Assembly: GCF_008369935.1 (NCBI RefSeq)
Contig: NZ_VTUZ01000041.1
Span: forward strand, 1-64,000
Length of the DNA: 64,000 nt
Origin: Paraburkholderia panacisoli
GTDB lineage: Bacteria; Pseudomonadota; Gammaproteobacteria; Burkholderiales; Burkholderiaceae
Direction of reading: 5' to 3'
Part shown: piece by piece, positions 17,173 to 26,570 of the stretch
Numbering within the stretch: the first letter of the stretch is position 1
Layout of the letters: every line of letters starts with the position of its first letter
Position numbers and translations under genes: made by a program
The notes under the pieces: generated by a model
Seen by the model: the letters and a program-made list of their open reading frames with translations, nothing else
The model's database searches: none
Told to the model about the DNA's origin: nothing

Positions 17173-17513
17173 GCCTGGGCACATATTCGGCCTGCGGATT
17201 TGAAGAAGGGCGACGTCCGTGCGGACGCGACGGGGAGTCGATCAGTTAACGGAGTCGGCTCTCCATTAACGACCCCGCACAGTCGCCAGGCCGCCCCCAA
17301 GAGATTCGCTGGCGCGGCCAGTGTCTGGCTCGCTAATCGCGAGAAATGATTGGCCAACGCGCAGGAATATCAATTTGGTGTGCGGGATTGCGCGCTTGCC
17401 CCTCCAATGGACTTATCGTCGCTCGATTGTCGACGATCGAAGCGGCGCAGTCGAATGGCTCCTGCTGGCCCGGACAGCGACCAAAGGTCGATCGCTGCCC
17501 GGCTGGGCGAACG
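17173..17513. other. Intergenic stretch between the SDR cluster and integrase remnant
   Basis: No supported gene, tRNA or attachment site was seen. It marks the change from the metabolic cluster to the accessory stretch. Confidence 0.5.
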
Positions 17514-18069
17514 TTAAACTTCGGTCTGCTCTGCCCTTTCAAGCGCATTGTCGACTTCGATGCCAAGGTACCGCACGTTACTCTCAAGCGTGGCATGCCC
17601 AAGGAGCAACTGAACTGCGCGCAGGTTTTTCGTGCGGCGATAGATCAGCGACGCCTTTGTCCGACGCATCGTGTGCGTGCCGTATGAGGAGTCGTCCAGT
17701 CCGATCGATGCGATCCACCGGTGCACTAGCCGCGAGTACTGACGCGTCGAGATATGCGGCGGTCCGTGGAGACGGCTTGGGAACCAGCAAGTCGGGCGCA
17801 GTCAGCGTCGCCGCCTTGATCCACGCTTCTACGCCGTCCCGCGTCTGCTTCGTAATCTCGAACTGCACGGGTCGCTGCGTTTTCTGCTGCATGACCGTAG
17901 CCCTGCCGGCGACGTGATGCCCATGGCAAACATCGCAAACTCGCAGTTTGGTCAAATCGCATTCGCGCAGTTTGCTTTCAATGTTGAAAATCGCGGCCTG
18001 ACAGTCTCGGCTAAGGGGTTCGTGAAACAGGGGCAAGGTCAGTCTCCACCTGGTCTGTGGCTCGATCAC
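17514..18069 (-). pseudogene. Tyrosine recombinase (phage-type integrase), frameshifted remnant
   Basis: Two overlapping frames together make one integrase. The upstream frame gives IESKLRECDLTKLRVCDV and QQKTQRPVQFEITKQTRDGV. Near base 17780 homology jumps to the next frame, continuing PSRLHGPPHISTRQYSRLVH, then YGTHTMRRTKASLIYRRTKN, VQLLLGHATLESNVRYLGIE and the stop. The catalytic box Arg, His-x-x-Arg-like (THTMRR), LLGH and final Tyr are present in the second half. A one-base-type frameshift and a degenerate N-terminus make it inactive. The family is common in Burkholderiales islands. Confidence 0.8.
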
Positions 18070-18110
18070 CGGCCGGAGATTACGGGACGATTCCAGCTAT
18101 CCCAGATAGC

Positions 18111-18989
18111 TCATTTTAGAAGACGTCCCCATTCAAAATCGACACAATCGGGTCGCATGGGACTTACGCCGGCCCCCGGCGTAAAAGTGAGTTCGCCGAA
18201 GAACACCTCGTCAGTTGGCGCGTACAAGTCGACGCGGACATAATCAAAGTCCTCGGACAACAGCGCCGCTGTATCGAGCAACAGCTCCAGATTGTTCGGC
18301 GGCGGTGCCGGCCTCGTGCTGCGAAGGTAGGGAGCAAACTCGAGGTCGAGATGGTTCCATTGTGCATCGTATGTGTCACCGCGCGTGTTGCTTCCGAAAC
18401 GGTCTGAGATGACGAGGATAAACATCACAGGCCGCCCCGGCCTGTTCGCGAAGCAGTGGACCTTGTAGTCGGCTGGAATCGCGCCGTGTTCGTCGAGGAG
18501 CAGATTCTCGAAGAAAATGCGTGGCTGAATTCCTCGGTAGTGCCGTTCCCGCGCATTTCTGTAGAAATTGGTGGATAGCCATCGGCTGACCAGAAACTGA
18601 AGATGTTCGAAAGTACACTGCGACTTGTCCCGGACGATCTCCACAAAACTGCTTCCATGATTTGCCTTCATAACAAAGGAATTCGGCAGCATGTCGAAGA
18701 TCGTTTGCGTAAAGTTGCAGGGCGCTGAGATCATGGGGATAAGGAATTTCTCACCGATTTTGTCTCTGACGTAATCGCGCGCGGTCAGCTTGTCGGTCAA
18801 AGCGCTGTATCGTGGGTCTGGTCGTAAGCAACGTAGCAGGATTTTCTCGTTGTAGGTTGTCGGGCGAAAGAGTTTGGGGAAGCGCCCAATGCGCTTCCAA
18901 TGTAGCAAGCTGAGGAAAACCGCATCGGGAAGAAGCTGTTTCGCGCTGTCTTTCGTCCATTGAACAATGGCGTGAGACGGATAAGGCAT
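18111..18989 (-). CDS. TupA-like ATP-grasp protein
   Basis: A 292-residue protein of the TupA-like ATP-grasp family (PF14305). Visible marks are the N-terminal RPTTYNEKILLR and LTDKLTARDYVRDKIGE, the lysine-containing SFVMKANHGSS, PRIFFENLLL, DYKVHCFANRPG and the C-terminal acidic YVRVDLYAPTDEVFFGELTF, where Asp and Glu would bind metal-ATP. TupA itself joins glutamate units to glucuronate in teichuronopeptide; proteobacterial relatives usually sit in capsule or O-antigen loci and decorate polysaccharide. Here no other sugar gene is near, so it is an isolated cargo gene beside the integrase remnant. Confidence 0.82.
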   Translation of the reverse strand: MPYPSHAIVQWTKDSAKQLLPDAVFLSLLHWKRIGRFPKLFRPTTYNEKILLRCLRPDPRYSALTDKLTARDYVRDKIGEKFLIPMISAPCNFTQTIFDMLPNSFVMKANHGSSFVEIVRDKSQCTFEHLQFLVSRWLSTNFYRNARERHYRGIQPRIFFENLLLDEHGAIPADYKVHCFANRPGRPVMFILVISDRFGSNTRGDTYDAQWNHLDLEFAPYLRSTRPAPPPNNLELLLDTAALLSEDFDYVRVDLYAPTDEVFFGELTFTPGAGVSPMRPDCVDFEWGRLLK

Positions 18990-19930
18990 TGCACGTCTCC
19001 CAACAATGACTACGCGTGGGTATTATGCATTCCTGAAGCCGCGACTGACAGATGTTCGACGCAGGCATCAGAGGTTACGATCCTTCCGTAAGGAGATAAC
19101 GTCAGAGGTTTTCAAGTGGCTGACTGCGTGATCAATATAGCCACGCCGCCAGTCAGCGATAACGTGCGGCGTGTGTATTGTCATTTCCCATCCGCGAAAT
19201 CCTCATATTTGACGCTAGAAGATCTGGCCAGTCGATACAAGCCAGGCACGAAAAACCAGGCTCGATCGACGTGGCACATGGACGTGATAACGGACCACGT
19301 GGGTTGGATATTCCGACCGCTGAGGATTTCTTTCGTCGCGGCCATCGGGACCGCGGAGACAAGTAGTGCTTTGTTGTGCGCTCCGGGACTCGCCCCGCTC
19401 TTGCCGGCGAACGGACAGATGTCGGTGTGCAGTGTCAGCCGGCTCAGAAAAATTCCAGATGTTCGCCACGCCGAACAATGTCGGCGTGCCGCCGACTCAG
19501 GAGAACGAATCATGACTACATCGGCTGACGCGCAAACAGATGCGACACTCCCCAGTCAATCAACAACCGCTTGCCAGCGTCAATCAACATAGGCATCGTC
19601 AACGTCGCCGCGACACTCTCATTTTGTTTGTCGCGTTCACCAGCAACAAATCCGCGACATCAACCGTGCTAAAGGGAGACGTAAGGTACGTATCTGATCC
19701 GCACATATCAATGTGCTTCTATCGAGCGCGAGAGCACGCCGCTAACACGCGGCCATTTTCATAGGACGTAATAATTGGTGGCTTGTTGTGAATGCGACAG
19801 TTATTCAGAATGGCGGGGCTTGCCACATTGTTAAACGCGCGCTTTGCACGTCAAAGAACCATAGGCTGTAGCGACCGAAGCCGACACGGCTCGTCGCCGA
19901 GTCCAGAATTATCATAAAAGGGGACAACAC
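18990..19930. other. Long intergenic stretch without recognisable genes
   Basis: Several open frames of 80-160 codons exist on both strands (for example 19181-19513 reverse), but none shows a domain, a signal peptide or a good ribosome site. They look like decayed DNA of the accessory stretch. Confidence 0.5.
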
Positions 19931-21142
19931 ATGCGGCTTTTTCCACGCGCAATTTTGGTGGTGGGGTGCGGCCTATTTTTAAGTGCTTGCGGAGGCGGAT
20001 CGGGCAGTTCGAGTTCGACCCCACCTTCGACATCGCCTACTACCTTGGCGGCAGGCTCGAGCACGACCATGACAGCAAACACCTCCGTGTACGTGCCTTC
20101 CGGGACTACCGTTACTGCACCGAACGGCACGATCATTACGCTTAGCGGGTCATCAGATACCGTCATTACGCAGGCAGGTGCATTCGTTCACGTACCCGCC
20201 AGTGCAACAGGCCCGGCGAACGATGTTGTCACAACCGGGCAGGCATCCGGCACAGGTCTGTCGACGTCCAGGTTGTCGGTTACCAGCCTCGCCGGTTCGG
20301 CCACCACAAACCTGAATCCTGTCGACGGGGCGGGAGCAGCCGCCATTTTCTGGGGCGGTGGCCATCTTGCGATGGACTCGACTGGCAACGTTATCCTGTC
20401 CGATCGAGGCGCCCTTCGGAAGGTCTCTCAGTCAGGGGTGGTCACCACATTGACGACTCAAGGCTCCTGGGACGGCGTTGCAATCGATCCGTCTGGCAAC
20501 ATTTATGGATCGGGAGACGTCCTGAGAATTCCATCCTCGCCAGCCACATGGGGAGCGTTGCTGCAAGAGTTCTCGGCTTCTGGCGCGTACCAGCAATTGT
20601 TTGCGAACTGGGAAAGCTCGAGCACCAATCCGTCAGACGGCGACGGCGGTCTCGTGATGAACAGCAAAGGGGCTCTGTTTCTAGCGGACGCGGTGAACAA
20701 CCGTATTGTGGAGTTTAACGTCGGCAGCAACACCTGGGCGGTTTTTGCAGGCAGCGGCATCAGCGGCAATCAGGATGGGGTAGGCACTGCCGCCACATTC
20801 ACGTTCAATGCGACGCCCGATCTTGCAATCGACAGCAACGACAACCTGTATGTAAGAAGTCTCGACACCATTCGCAAAATCGCACCGGACGGCACAGTCA
20901 CAACGATCGCCAGCCAGTTGCAAACAGCCGGCACGATCGCCGTAGACAAGTCGGGAAACATCTACACGTCGGGTCTTCAGGTGGTCAACCGTATTACTAG
21001 CGACGGCAGCGTTGTTTCGTATCCGCTCACGAACACGACGGACTTTATTACCTCACTGGTCACCGACAGCAGTGGCAATCTTTATGCCGGTACGCGAGAA
21101 ATCGGAGCGCAGATTTTAAAGATCACGTTCCCAAATGACTGA
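19931..21142 (+). CDS. NHL-repeat lipoprotein
   Basis: A 403-residue lipoprotein. The signal ends in the lipobox LSAC (Cys20) followed by a Gly/Ser/Thr-rich linker of ~30 residues. A short repeat-like region (VYVPSGTTVTAPNGT) precedes a beta-propeller from ~115 with blade motifs GGHLAMDSTGNVILSD, GVAIDPSGNIYGSG, DLAIDSNDNLYVRS and GTIAVDKSGNIYTSG. The segment VFAGSGISGNQDGVGTAATF is the usual NHL-lipoprotein loop. It is probably anchored in the outer or inner membrane facing the periplasm. Function unknown; it stands alone. Confidence 0.82.
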   Translation: MRLFPRAILVVGCGLFLSACGGGSGSSSSTPPSTSPTTLAAGSSTTMTANTSVYVPSGTTVTAPNGTIITLSGSSDTVITQAGAFVHVPASATGPANDVVTTGQASGTGLSTSRLSVTSLAGSATTNLNPVDGAGAAAIFWGGGHLAMDSTGNVILSDRGALRKVSQSGVVTTLTTQGSWDGVAIDPSGNIYGSGDVLRIPSSPATWGALLQEFSASGAYQQLFANWESSSTNPSDGDGGLVMNSKGALFLADAVNNRIVEFNVGSNTWAVFAGSGISGNQDGVGTAATFTFNATPDLAIDSNDNLYVRSLDTIRKIAPDGTVTTIASQLQTAGTIAVDKSGNIYTSGLQVVNRITSDGSVVSYPLTNTTDFITSLVTDSSGNLYAGTREIGAQILKITFPND

Positions 21143-21572
21143 TCATCGCTTCCGGCATGCTTGATCACGCCGATCGGAGGCGCTCGTGGACATGGCGCAG
21201 GCAACTGATACGTCGGAACGTCTGTGTCGCCCTTGTGCCTTCGTGCAAGGCATCAGGGCGTCGCCGGAGCAAGTCACGCGAAAAGCGTGCTGCTGTGTGC
21301 CAACGTCGCCGCAATGCCGGGCGCGCATGCGACTGCGTGCGTCTTCTCTTCGCCAAATGGCGGAGTGCCGCTCATCAACAGACGTTCGTCATGCGACCGC
21401 GAACGACAGTTCGTGGCCGGATTCCGGCCTTTCACAGCCCCTGGGTATATCCGCCGGCTCCCTGCTCTCGCCGGCGCGCCTCTCAAGCCACTTTCGGCCA
21501 CGTCCGCGCAACGTTCATTGCGCGACCGGCATTCTGCTGCAGGCGTCCGCCGCCATCATACCCAGCGGTCAC
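21143..21572. other. Intergenic stretch without a supported gene
   Basis: Overlapping Arg/Ser-rich frames on both strands look like GC-driven open frames. Nothing recognisable. Confidence 0.5.
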
Positions 21573-22196
21573 TTACTGCTTGCCCGAAGCGAGCTGCTGG
21601 TTGCGCTCAGCGAGAAACTGGATCAAACCGTCAACGCCACTTTCGTGGATCTTGTCACTGAACTGCTGCCGGTATGTCTGGATTAGCCAGACGCCGAGCA
21701 CATTCAGGTCATACAACCGCCAGCCCTGCGGCGTGCGGTACAGCCGGTAGTCGATCTCTGCTGGTTCGCCGTTCCTGGTTGCAATCGTGCGCACCACCAC
21801 GTCCGTATCGGTTGGAGCGATGTGTATCGGCGGGTAGTCGATCCGTTGGTCTGGACGGAGCTGACCGATAGCGCCCGAATATGTGTGGATTAGGAGCATC
21901 TTGAACTGTTCGACCAGTTGCTGCTGCTGCGCGGGCGTAGTCGTGCGCCAGTAACGGCCCATCGCCAGTGACGTGGTGCGGCGAAAATCGGTGTAGGGAA
22001 GAATGTCCCGGTTTACGATATCCATGATGCGGGGAATATCGTCTGGCGCGATCGCTTGGGTGCGCACCTCGTCGAGTATCTGTTGCGTCGCGGTCTTGAT
22101 CAGAAGCTGAGGCTCCGATTGGTCGACTTGCGCGTACGCCGCGCCGCCAAACGAGAACAACGCAGCGCAAAGAGTCAGTAGAGAAAGTGTCTTCAT
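21573..22196 (-). CDS. MlaC/Ttg2D-family phospholipid-binding periplasmic protein
   Basis: This 207-residue protein starts with a Sec signal peptide (MKTLSLLTLCAALFSFGGAA, cleavage after AYA) and has the MlaC fold: ILPYTDFRRTTSLAMGRYWR, QQQQLVEQFKMLLIHTYSGA, DYRLYRTPQGWRLYDLNVLG and VWLIQTYRQQF. MlaC shuttles phospholipids across the periplasm between the MlaA and MlaFEDB complexes. The start with AGGA upstream is preferred to a longer frame that would bury the signal peptide. No other mla gene is nearby, so it is an orphan paralogue; it may serve a distant Mla complex. Confidence 0.88.
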   Translation of the reverse strand: MKTLSLLTLCAALFSFGGAAYAQVDQSEPQLLIKTATQQILDEVRTQAIAPDDIPRIMDIVNRDILPYTDFRRTTSLAMGRYWRTTTPAQQQQLVEQFKMLLIHTYSGAIGQLRPDQRIDYPPIHIAPTDTDVVVRTIATRNGEPAEIDYRLYRTPQGWRLYDLNVLGVWLIQTYRQQFSDKIHESGVDGLIQFLAERNQQLASGKQ

Positions 22197-22952
22197 GTGC
22201 AGAATCCTGGCTGGATAGGTTGGCTTGCTGCTACGCAAGTATCCTCCATCTTCGCCCGAACGCGTCGCGGCAGCACTCATCGCTGTTTCGAGCCCGAAAC
22301 TGGCCGAGCAAGGACCGATGTTCGATCGGCGAGGTCGTTCGAAGGTCGTTGGTCCGAGTGCGGCACAAGTCAACCCGATCGGACCCTGCAGTTGGTTTCT
22401 GGAACGTCACCACCACGTTGGGAGATTGAGGCGAACCAGATTCACCCGCGAACACACCCCGTTGAGTTGAGCGACGTTGAGCCAGACTGGATGAGCATCC
22501 CGAATCATTACGACGTGGGTGACCCGGAGTGAATGTATTGCGACAGGAGAGGCGCGGGTGCGACCCGCTTGGGATGAACGCTCAGTGAAAACGGATTATC
22601 ACAATAGCGCCTCTTCCACCACGTTCGCGCGCCAACACGATGCGGCCAACGGATGGCCGTCTCCGGCAGAGGTCACCTGGCGACCCGATGGAGCCGCTCG
22701 GACAGGATTTACCACCGTCCGCTCCGGGAGCGACATGAGACGACCGCGGATAACGCGTCGGCCTTTATCTCGTCGGCCATCACGGAAAGTGGCGGATCGC
22801 TGACGCGGTCCGACCATACCGCGACCCGACGGCGTGACTCCGAAAACGTTGGGAGAGCACCCCAAACCGATGCAGACGCATCCGTTGACTTGCAGCAGCC
22901 ACCTCGTCGACGATCCACAGAATTCGAATTCAGGAAAACAGGTCAGTCAGCC
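22197..22952. other. Intergenic stretch without a supported gene
   Basis: About 750 bases with short overlapping frames on all strands. No domain, RNA gene or clear repeat was recognised. Confidence 0.5.
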
Positions 22953-23315
22953 TTAGGTACGCATGCTCGACGCAGCCGATGGAAAGTCTTCACGGCGCTC
23001 CGCCCATTTCAGGATCGCATCCAGTGCCGGGCACAGGGCCTGCCCCCAATCGGTCAGGCGGTAGTCCACCTTCGGCGGCACCTGGTGATAGACCGTGCGC
23101 GTAACAATGCCGTCCTCTTCGAGGCGGCGTAGCTGCTGGGCAAGCATCTTTTGCGTGATGCCGGGAATTAGCCTCTCGAGGTCCGAAAAGCGTCGTACCT
23201 GACCACCGAATAGGTGAAACAGGATGACCAGCTTCCAACGTCCTTCCAGCAGCTTGAATGCGGCTTCGACGTCGATCGCGGCGGTCGTGGGAGTGTAGGC
23301 TTTTCGGTTGGGCAC
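22953..23315 (-). CDS. HxlR-family winged-helix regulator
   Basis: A 120-residue HxlR-type protein: FKLLEGRWKLVILFHLF, then RRFSDLERLIPGITQKMLAQ and the wing LEEDGIVTRTVYHQVPPKVDY ending YRLTDWGQAL. Translation probably starts at a GTG (23315-23313). HxlR proteins sense aldehydes, quinones or disulfide stress. It is divergent from the NTF2-like/SDR pair with a 89-base gap, so those genes are the likely targets. Confidence 0.9.
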   Translation of the reverse strand: MPNRKAYTPTTAAIDVEAAFKLLEGRWKLVILFHLFGGQVRRFSDLERLIPGITQKMLAQQLRRLEEDGIVTRTVYHQVPPKVDYRLTDWGQALCPALDAILKWAERREDFPSAASSMRT

Positions 23316-23404
23316 GGCTTACTTACTTTTTAGTGCGTTCTTGCGATGTGGTAACTATAGCGCCATCATTGGGACATGCAAACGTGACGTTCAGGAAAAA
23401 TCCG
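23316..23404. promoter_or_regulatory. HxlR/NTF2 divergent promoter region
   Basis: The gap contains ACTTACTTTTTAGT (23321-23334), an AT-rich element of the kind bound by HxlR/QorR-type regulators, lying directly before the HxlR start. The link is inference from position and base composition. Confidence 0.35.
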
Positions 23405-23731
23405 ATGAACATGACCCTGCCGCCGCCACTGGATGCCTATCTGAACGCGGAAACCACCAGCGACACCGCTCCTCTGGCGAACTGCTTCGCTGCCGATGCC
23501 GTCGTGCGCGACGAGGGCCGTACTATCGAGGGCCTCGAAGCCATCCAGGCCTGGAAGAAAGACGCCAAAGCCAGGTACCAGTACAACGTCGAGCCGTTGG
23601 ACTTCTCCCAGGATGGCGCCGCCGTGACGATGCGCGCCAGGCTCACCGGCACCTTCCCCGGTAGCCCGGTCGAGCTGACCTACACGTTCCTCCTGGCCGG
23701 CGGCAAGATCGCGTCTCTGGAGATTCGCTGA
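23405..23731 (+). CDS. NTF2-like (SnoaL-type) small protein
   Basis: A 108-residue cone-shaped-barrel protein: LDAYLNAETTSDTAPLANCF, FAADAVVRDEGRTIEG, then ELTYTFLLAGGKIASLEIR. The pattern with the acidic VVRDEG and the closing FLLAGGKIASLEI is typical of NTF2-like proteins that act as small isomerases, hydrolases or binding proteins. The stop overlaps the start of the SDR (TGATG), so translation is coupled. It is probably induced through HxlR. Confidence 0.82.
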   Translation: MNMTLPPPLDAYLNAETTSDTAPLANCFAADAVVRDEGRTIEGLEAIQAWKKDAKARYQYNVEPLDFSQDGAAVTMRARLTGTFPGSPVELTYTFLLAGGKIASLEIR

Positions 23732-24510
23732 TGAGCGCCGCACCCGAACTTCAGGGGCTTCGGGCGCTCGTCACAGGCGGGACCAAAGGCGTCGGTAAAG
23801 CCGTTGTCGCACACCTTTGCGAGGCGGGCGCGAATGTCCTCGCGACGGCACGTTCGCGTTCCGATGACCTTGCAGAAGAAAGGTTCATCGGTGCGGACAT
23901 CACGACCGCAGAGGGCTGTAAAACCATTGTCGACGCCGTGCTCGACCGGCTCGGCGGCGTCGATATAATCGTGCACGTGGTGGGTGGCTCATCTGCGCCG
24001 GCGGGTGGCTTCAGGGTGCTCGACGACGACGAATGGAACAAGGCATTGAGCCTGAACCTGTTCCCGGCAGTACGGATCGATCGCGCGCTGTTGCCCTCGA
24101 TGGTCGAGCAGCGCTCGGGCGTCATCATCCACGTCACGTCGATCCAGCGGCAGATACCGTTGCCGGAAGCCACGATTGCCTATGCCGCCGCCAAGGCTGC
24201 CCTGTCGAACTACAGTAAAGCCTTGTCCAGGGAAGTCAGTCCGAAAGGCGTTCGGGTCGTGCGTGTCTCCCCGGGCTGGGTCGAGACGGATGCCGCCGCG
24301 AGTCTCGTTGCTGAGATCGCCCGGCAGAACGGCATCGACACGGAAGGCGCCCGCAAGATCATCATGGATTCGCTCGGGGGCATTCCTCTCGGCCGGCCAT
24401 GCTCTCCCCAGGAAGTGGCAGAACTCATCGGTTTCCTCGTCTCCGCGCGGGCCAGCGCCATCACCGGCACTGAGTACGTCATCGACGGCGGAACTGTTCC
24501 GACTGCGTGA
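23731..24510 (+). CDS. SDR-family oxidoreductase
   Basis: A 259-residue SDR with TGGTKGVG, a short ATARSRSDDLAEE loop, VHVVGGSSAPAGGF instead of the usual NNAG, catalytic YAAAKAALSNYSKAL and a C-terminal TGTEYVIDGGTVPTA. The VGGSSAP variant is typical of a subgroup often linked to HxlR or TetR regulators. It forms a two-gene unit with the NTF2-like protein. Substrate unknown. Confidence 0.88.
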   Translation: MSAAPELQGLRALVTGGTKGVGKAVVAHLCEAGANVLATARSRSDDLAEERFIGADITTAEGCKTIVDAVLDRLGGVDIIVHVVGGSSAPAGGFRVLDDDEWNKALSLNLFPAVRIDRALLPSMVEQRSGVIIHVTSIQRQIPLPEATIAYAAAKAALSNYSKALSREVSPKGVRVVRVSPGWVETDAAASLVAEIARQNGIDTEGARKIIMDSLGGIPLGRPCSPQEVAELIGFLVSARASAITGTEYVIDGGTVPTA

Positions 24511-25045
24511 TCTGAGCCGCTTGTCGGTGGACGTCGACGTGCTTCGGCGTACGCGAAGCGCGTTTCGCAGGCAGCTGTTCGCGGTTCCCGTTCAGGCGCC
24601 GGCCTTCACGTGGTGTGCCCGCCCAATGGACCTGCTTTTCTGCAGCCCGGCCCCCTGTGGTGGGCCGGGCATTATTCACGGGCGTCATCGCACCTGGACG
24701 TCAGGTCACACAGCAGGTCACCCTTCTTCCGCAATTCGCGATGCCCTGGAATGGCGGACGGCAAGCTCAGAGCGTGATCAGCGACCGTCTCATGTCGAGC
24801 CAGGAGCGGACCCGCGAAAGCTCCCTCTGAATGGCTCAAACTGGCCGCGCTCTGCCTCACAAGTTGAGTCCTCAGGCGAGCTCCCGGTGGGAGTTATACA
24901 CAAGGCAGAATGCGCCCCGTTGCTGCCGGTCGAGCCGTTTGGGTTGCAAGGACGGTATCAGAGTCGAGCGGTCGCTCGGTACGTTCACTCACGGACAAGT
25001 GATCGGCCATTATAGATAGTCCGTCCTGGCCTTTTATCGATAGAT
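24511..25045. other. Intergenic stretch before the IS110 element
   Basis: No supported gene. A GC-rich hairpin lies 135 bases after the SDR stop; the remainder shows only short overlapping frames. Confidence 0.45.
24645..24670 (+). terminator. Rho-independent-like terminator hairpin
   Basis: GCCCGGCCC (24645-24653) pairs perfectly with GGGCCGGGC (24662-24670) around an 8-base loop and is followed by ATTATT. It would end the NTF2-like/SDR transcript. Confidence 0.6.
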
Positions 25046-25081
25046 ACTGTCGGACTGGCAGCTCGCTGCCAGTCCGACAGT
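25046..25081. repeat. Perfect 17-bp-stem hairpin upstream of the IS110 transposase
   Basis: CTGTCGGACTGGCAGC at 25047-25062 is followed after two bases by its exact complement at 25065-25080; A25046 and T25081 extend the pairing. The structure is 200 bases upstream of the transposase start. It may be the target site (IS110 elements often enter palindromic repeats) or part of the element's left-end noncoding RNA. A T-run is absent, which argues against a simple terminator. Confidence 0.6.
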
Positions 25082-26570
25082 GGCGGGACATGCACCCGTA
25101 GGCTACGAATAAGTCGGCCAATCGGCGGGACGATTACCGCAATATCTTCGAGCCCACGGGTGCGCTTGCGCTCAATGACGAATTCTCAGGGTTCGCCGTG
25201 GCACCGGCTCACTATAATGACTTCGCTGAGCTCAAGCATGCATGCCCCTGCTGGCTAATCTACCACCTGGGGAGGTTCAGATGGCAACGCTAACGACTCA
25301 GTACTTCGCTGCCTTTGTCGGCATTGACTGGGGGGATACGAAACACGACTTCTGCCTGCAGGCGAGCGGCGCGGATAGGGTGGAGTCCGGCTGCATCCCT
25401 CATCGGGTGGAGTGCATCGACGAATGGGCCCGGGCGTTGCATCAGCGCTTCGGGGGGCCGATTGCCCTCGCGCTCGAACTGGCCAAAGGCCCGATCGTCT
25501 CGGCCCTGCAGAAGTATGATTTCTTCACCCTGTTTCCCATCAACCCGTCGACCCTTGCCAAATACCGCCAGGCCTTCAGGCCGGGTCGCGCCAAGGACGA
25601 TCCCTCGGACGCGGAGCTGGCGCTGGACCTGCTGTTGCGTCACCCCGAGCGGTTTGCGCCGCTGAGGCCGCAGAGCGCAGCCATGCGGTCGCTGACGAGT
25701 CTGAACGAGCAGCGTCGGGAGCTGGTGGGCGACAGGATCCGCTTCACCAATCGCCTGCGCAGTGCGCTCAAACAGTATTTTCCACAGACGCTCGACTGGT
25801 TCGAGCATATCGACACGATGCTGTTCTGTGACTTCCTGACCCGGTGGCCGACGCTGCCGGCGCTCAGGCGGGCCAGCAGCAAGACGCTGGAAGCGTTCTT
25901 CCGTGCGCACCACTGCGGTCGCGCCAGGCTGATTGACCAGCGGCTGAAGTCGATTCGCAGCGCAGTGGCGCTGACTGATGATCCCGGCATCGTGATGCCC
26001 TACCGGCTGCAGGCGGTAGCGCTGGTCGCACAGTTGCGCGCGACACTCGCCGCGATCGACATGCTCGATGAAGAGATCGCCGCGCTCGCACGCACGCTAC
26101 CGGACTTCGCGCTGTTTGACTCGCTGCCAGGCGCGGGCCCTCATCTGGCACCGCGCCTGCTCGCGGCTTTCGGCGAGCAACGCGAGCGCTTTCGCAGCGC
26201 GCTCGAAGTGCAGCAGTACACCGGCATCGCGCCGGTCACCGAGCGCAGCGGCAAGAAGAGCTGGGTGCACTGGCGCTGGCAATGTCCGACCTTCCTGCGC
26301 CAGACCTTTGTCGAATGGGCCGGCCAGACGATCAACAAATCGTTCTGGGCCGGCGCGTACTACCGGCAGCAGCGTGCCAAAGGCAGTTCCTACCAGGCTG
26401 CGGTGCGGGCGCTGGCATTCAAATGGATACGCATCCTTTACCGCTGCTGGCAGACTGGACAACCCTACAATGAGAGCGCCTATCTGAACGCGTTGAGGAG
26501 ACGTGGCTCGCCGCTTCTCGGGAGCGCGACGCTTCCTGGAAGTGTTGCGCTTTCAGCTGAAACGACTTGA
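25082..26570 (+). mobile_element. IS110-family insertion sequence (ends not resolved)
   Basis: The transposase gene and a ~200-base noncoding leader define an IS110-type element. These elements lack ordinary terminal inverted repeats and target duplications, so the boundaries given are approximate: the left one is placed after the hairpin, the right one at the end of the gene. In the IS110 group a structured bridge RNA is encoded in this leader and guides target choice. Confidence 0.55.
25281..26570 (+). CDS. IS110-family transposase (bridge-RNA-guided DEDD recombinase)
   Basis: A 429-residue intact transposase. The RuvC-like N-terminal half has the DEDD set: Asp16 in FVGIDWGDTKHD, Glu66 in IALALELAKG, and Asp107/Asp110 in AKDDPSDAELA. 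After a coiled linker the C-terminal Tnp20 domain reads LPGAGPHLAPRLLAAFG, then RFRSALEVQQYTGIAPVTE, which contains the serine of the second active site region, and RSGKKSWVHWRWQCP. GGGGAGG lies five bases before the ATG. No frameshift is seen, so the element could be mobile. Confidence 0.93.
   Translation: MATLTTQYFAAFVGIDWGDTKHDFCLQASGADRVESGCIPHRVECIDEWARALHQRFGGPIALALELAKGPIVSALQKYDFFTLFPINPSTLAKYRQAFRPGRAKDDPSDAELALDLLLRHPERFAPLRPQSAAMRSLTSLNEQRRELVGDRIRFTNRLRSALKQYFPQTLDWFEHIDTMLFCDFLTRWPTLPALRRASSKTLEAFFRAHHCGRARLIDQRLKSIRSAVALTDDPGIVMPYRLQAVALVAQLRATLAAIDMLDEEIAALARTLPDFALFDSLPGAGPHLAPRLLAAFGEQRERFRSALEVQQYTGIAPVTERSGKKSWVHWRWQCPTFLRQTFVEWAGQTINKSFWAGAYYRQQRAKGSSYQAAVRALAFKWIRILYRCWQTGQPYNESAYLNALRRRGSPLLGSATLPGSVALSAETT

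Noticed and set aside
19116..19592. Forward frame of 158 codons, and a reverse frame of 110 codons over the same bases
   Set aside because: No ribosome site, domain or signal peptide; the two frames compete and neither is convincing.
25046..25081. Rho-independent terminator
   Set aside because: The stem is very stable but has a two-base loop and no T-run, and no gene ends just before it.
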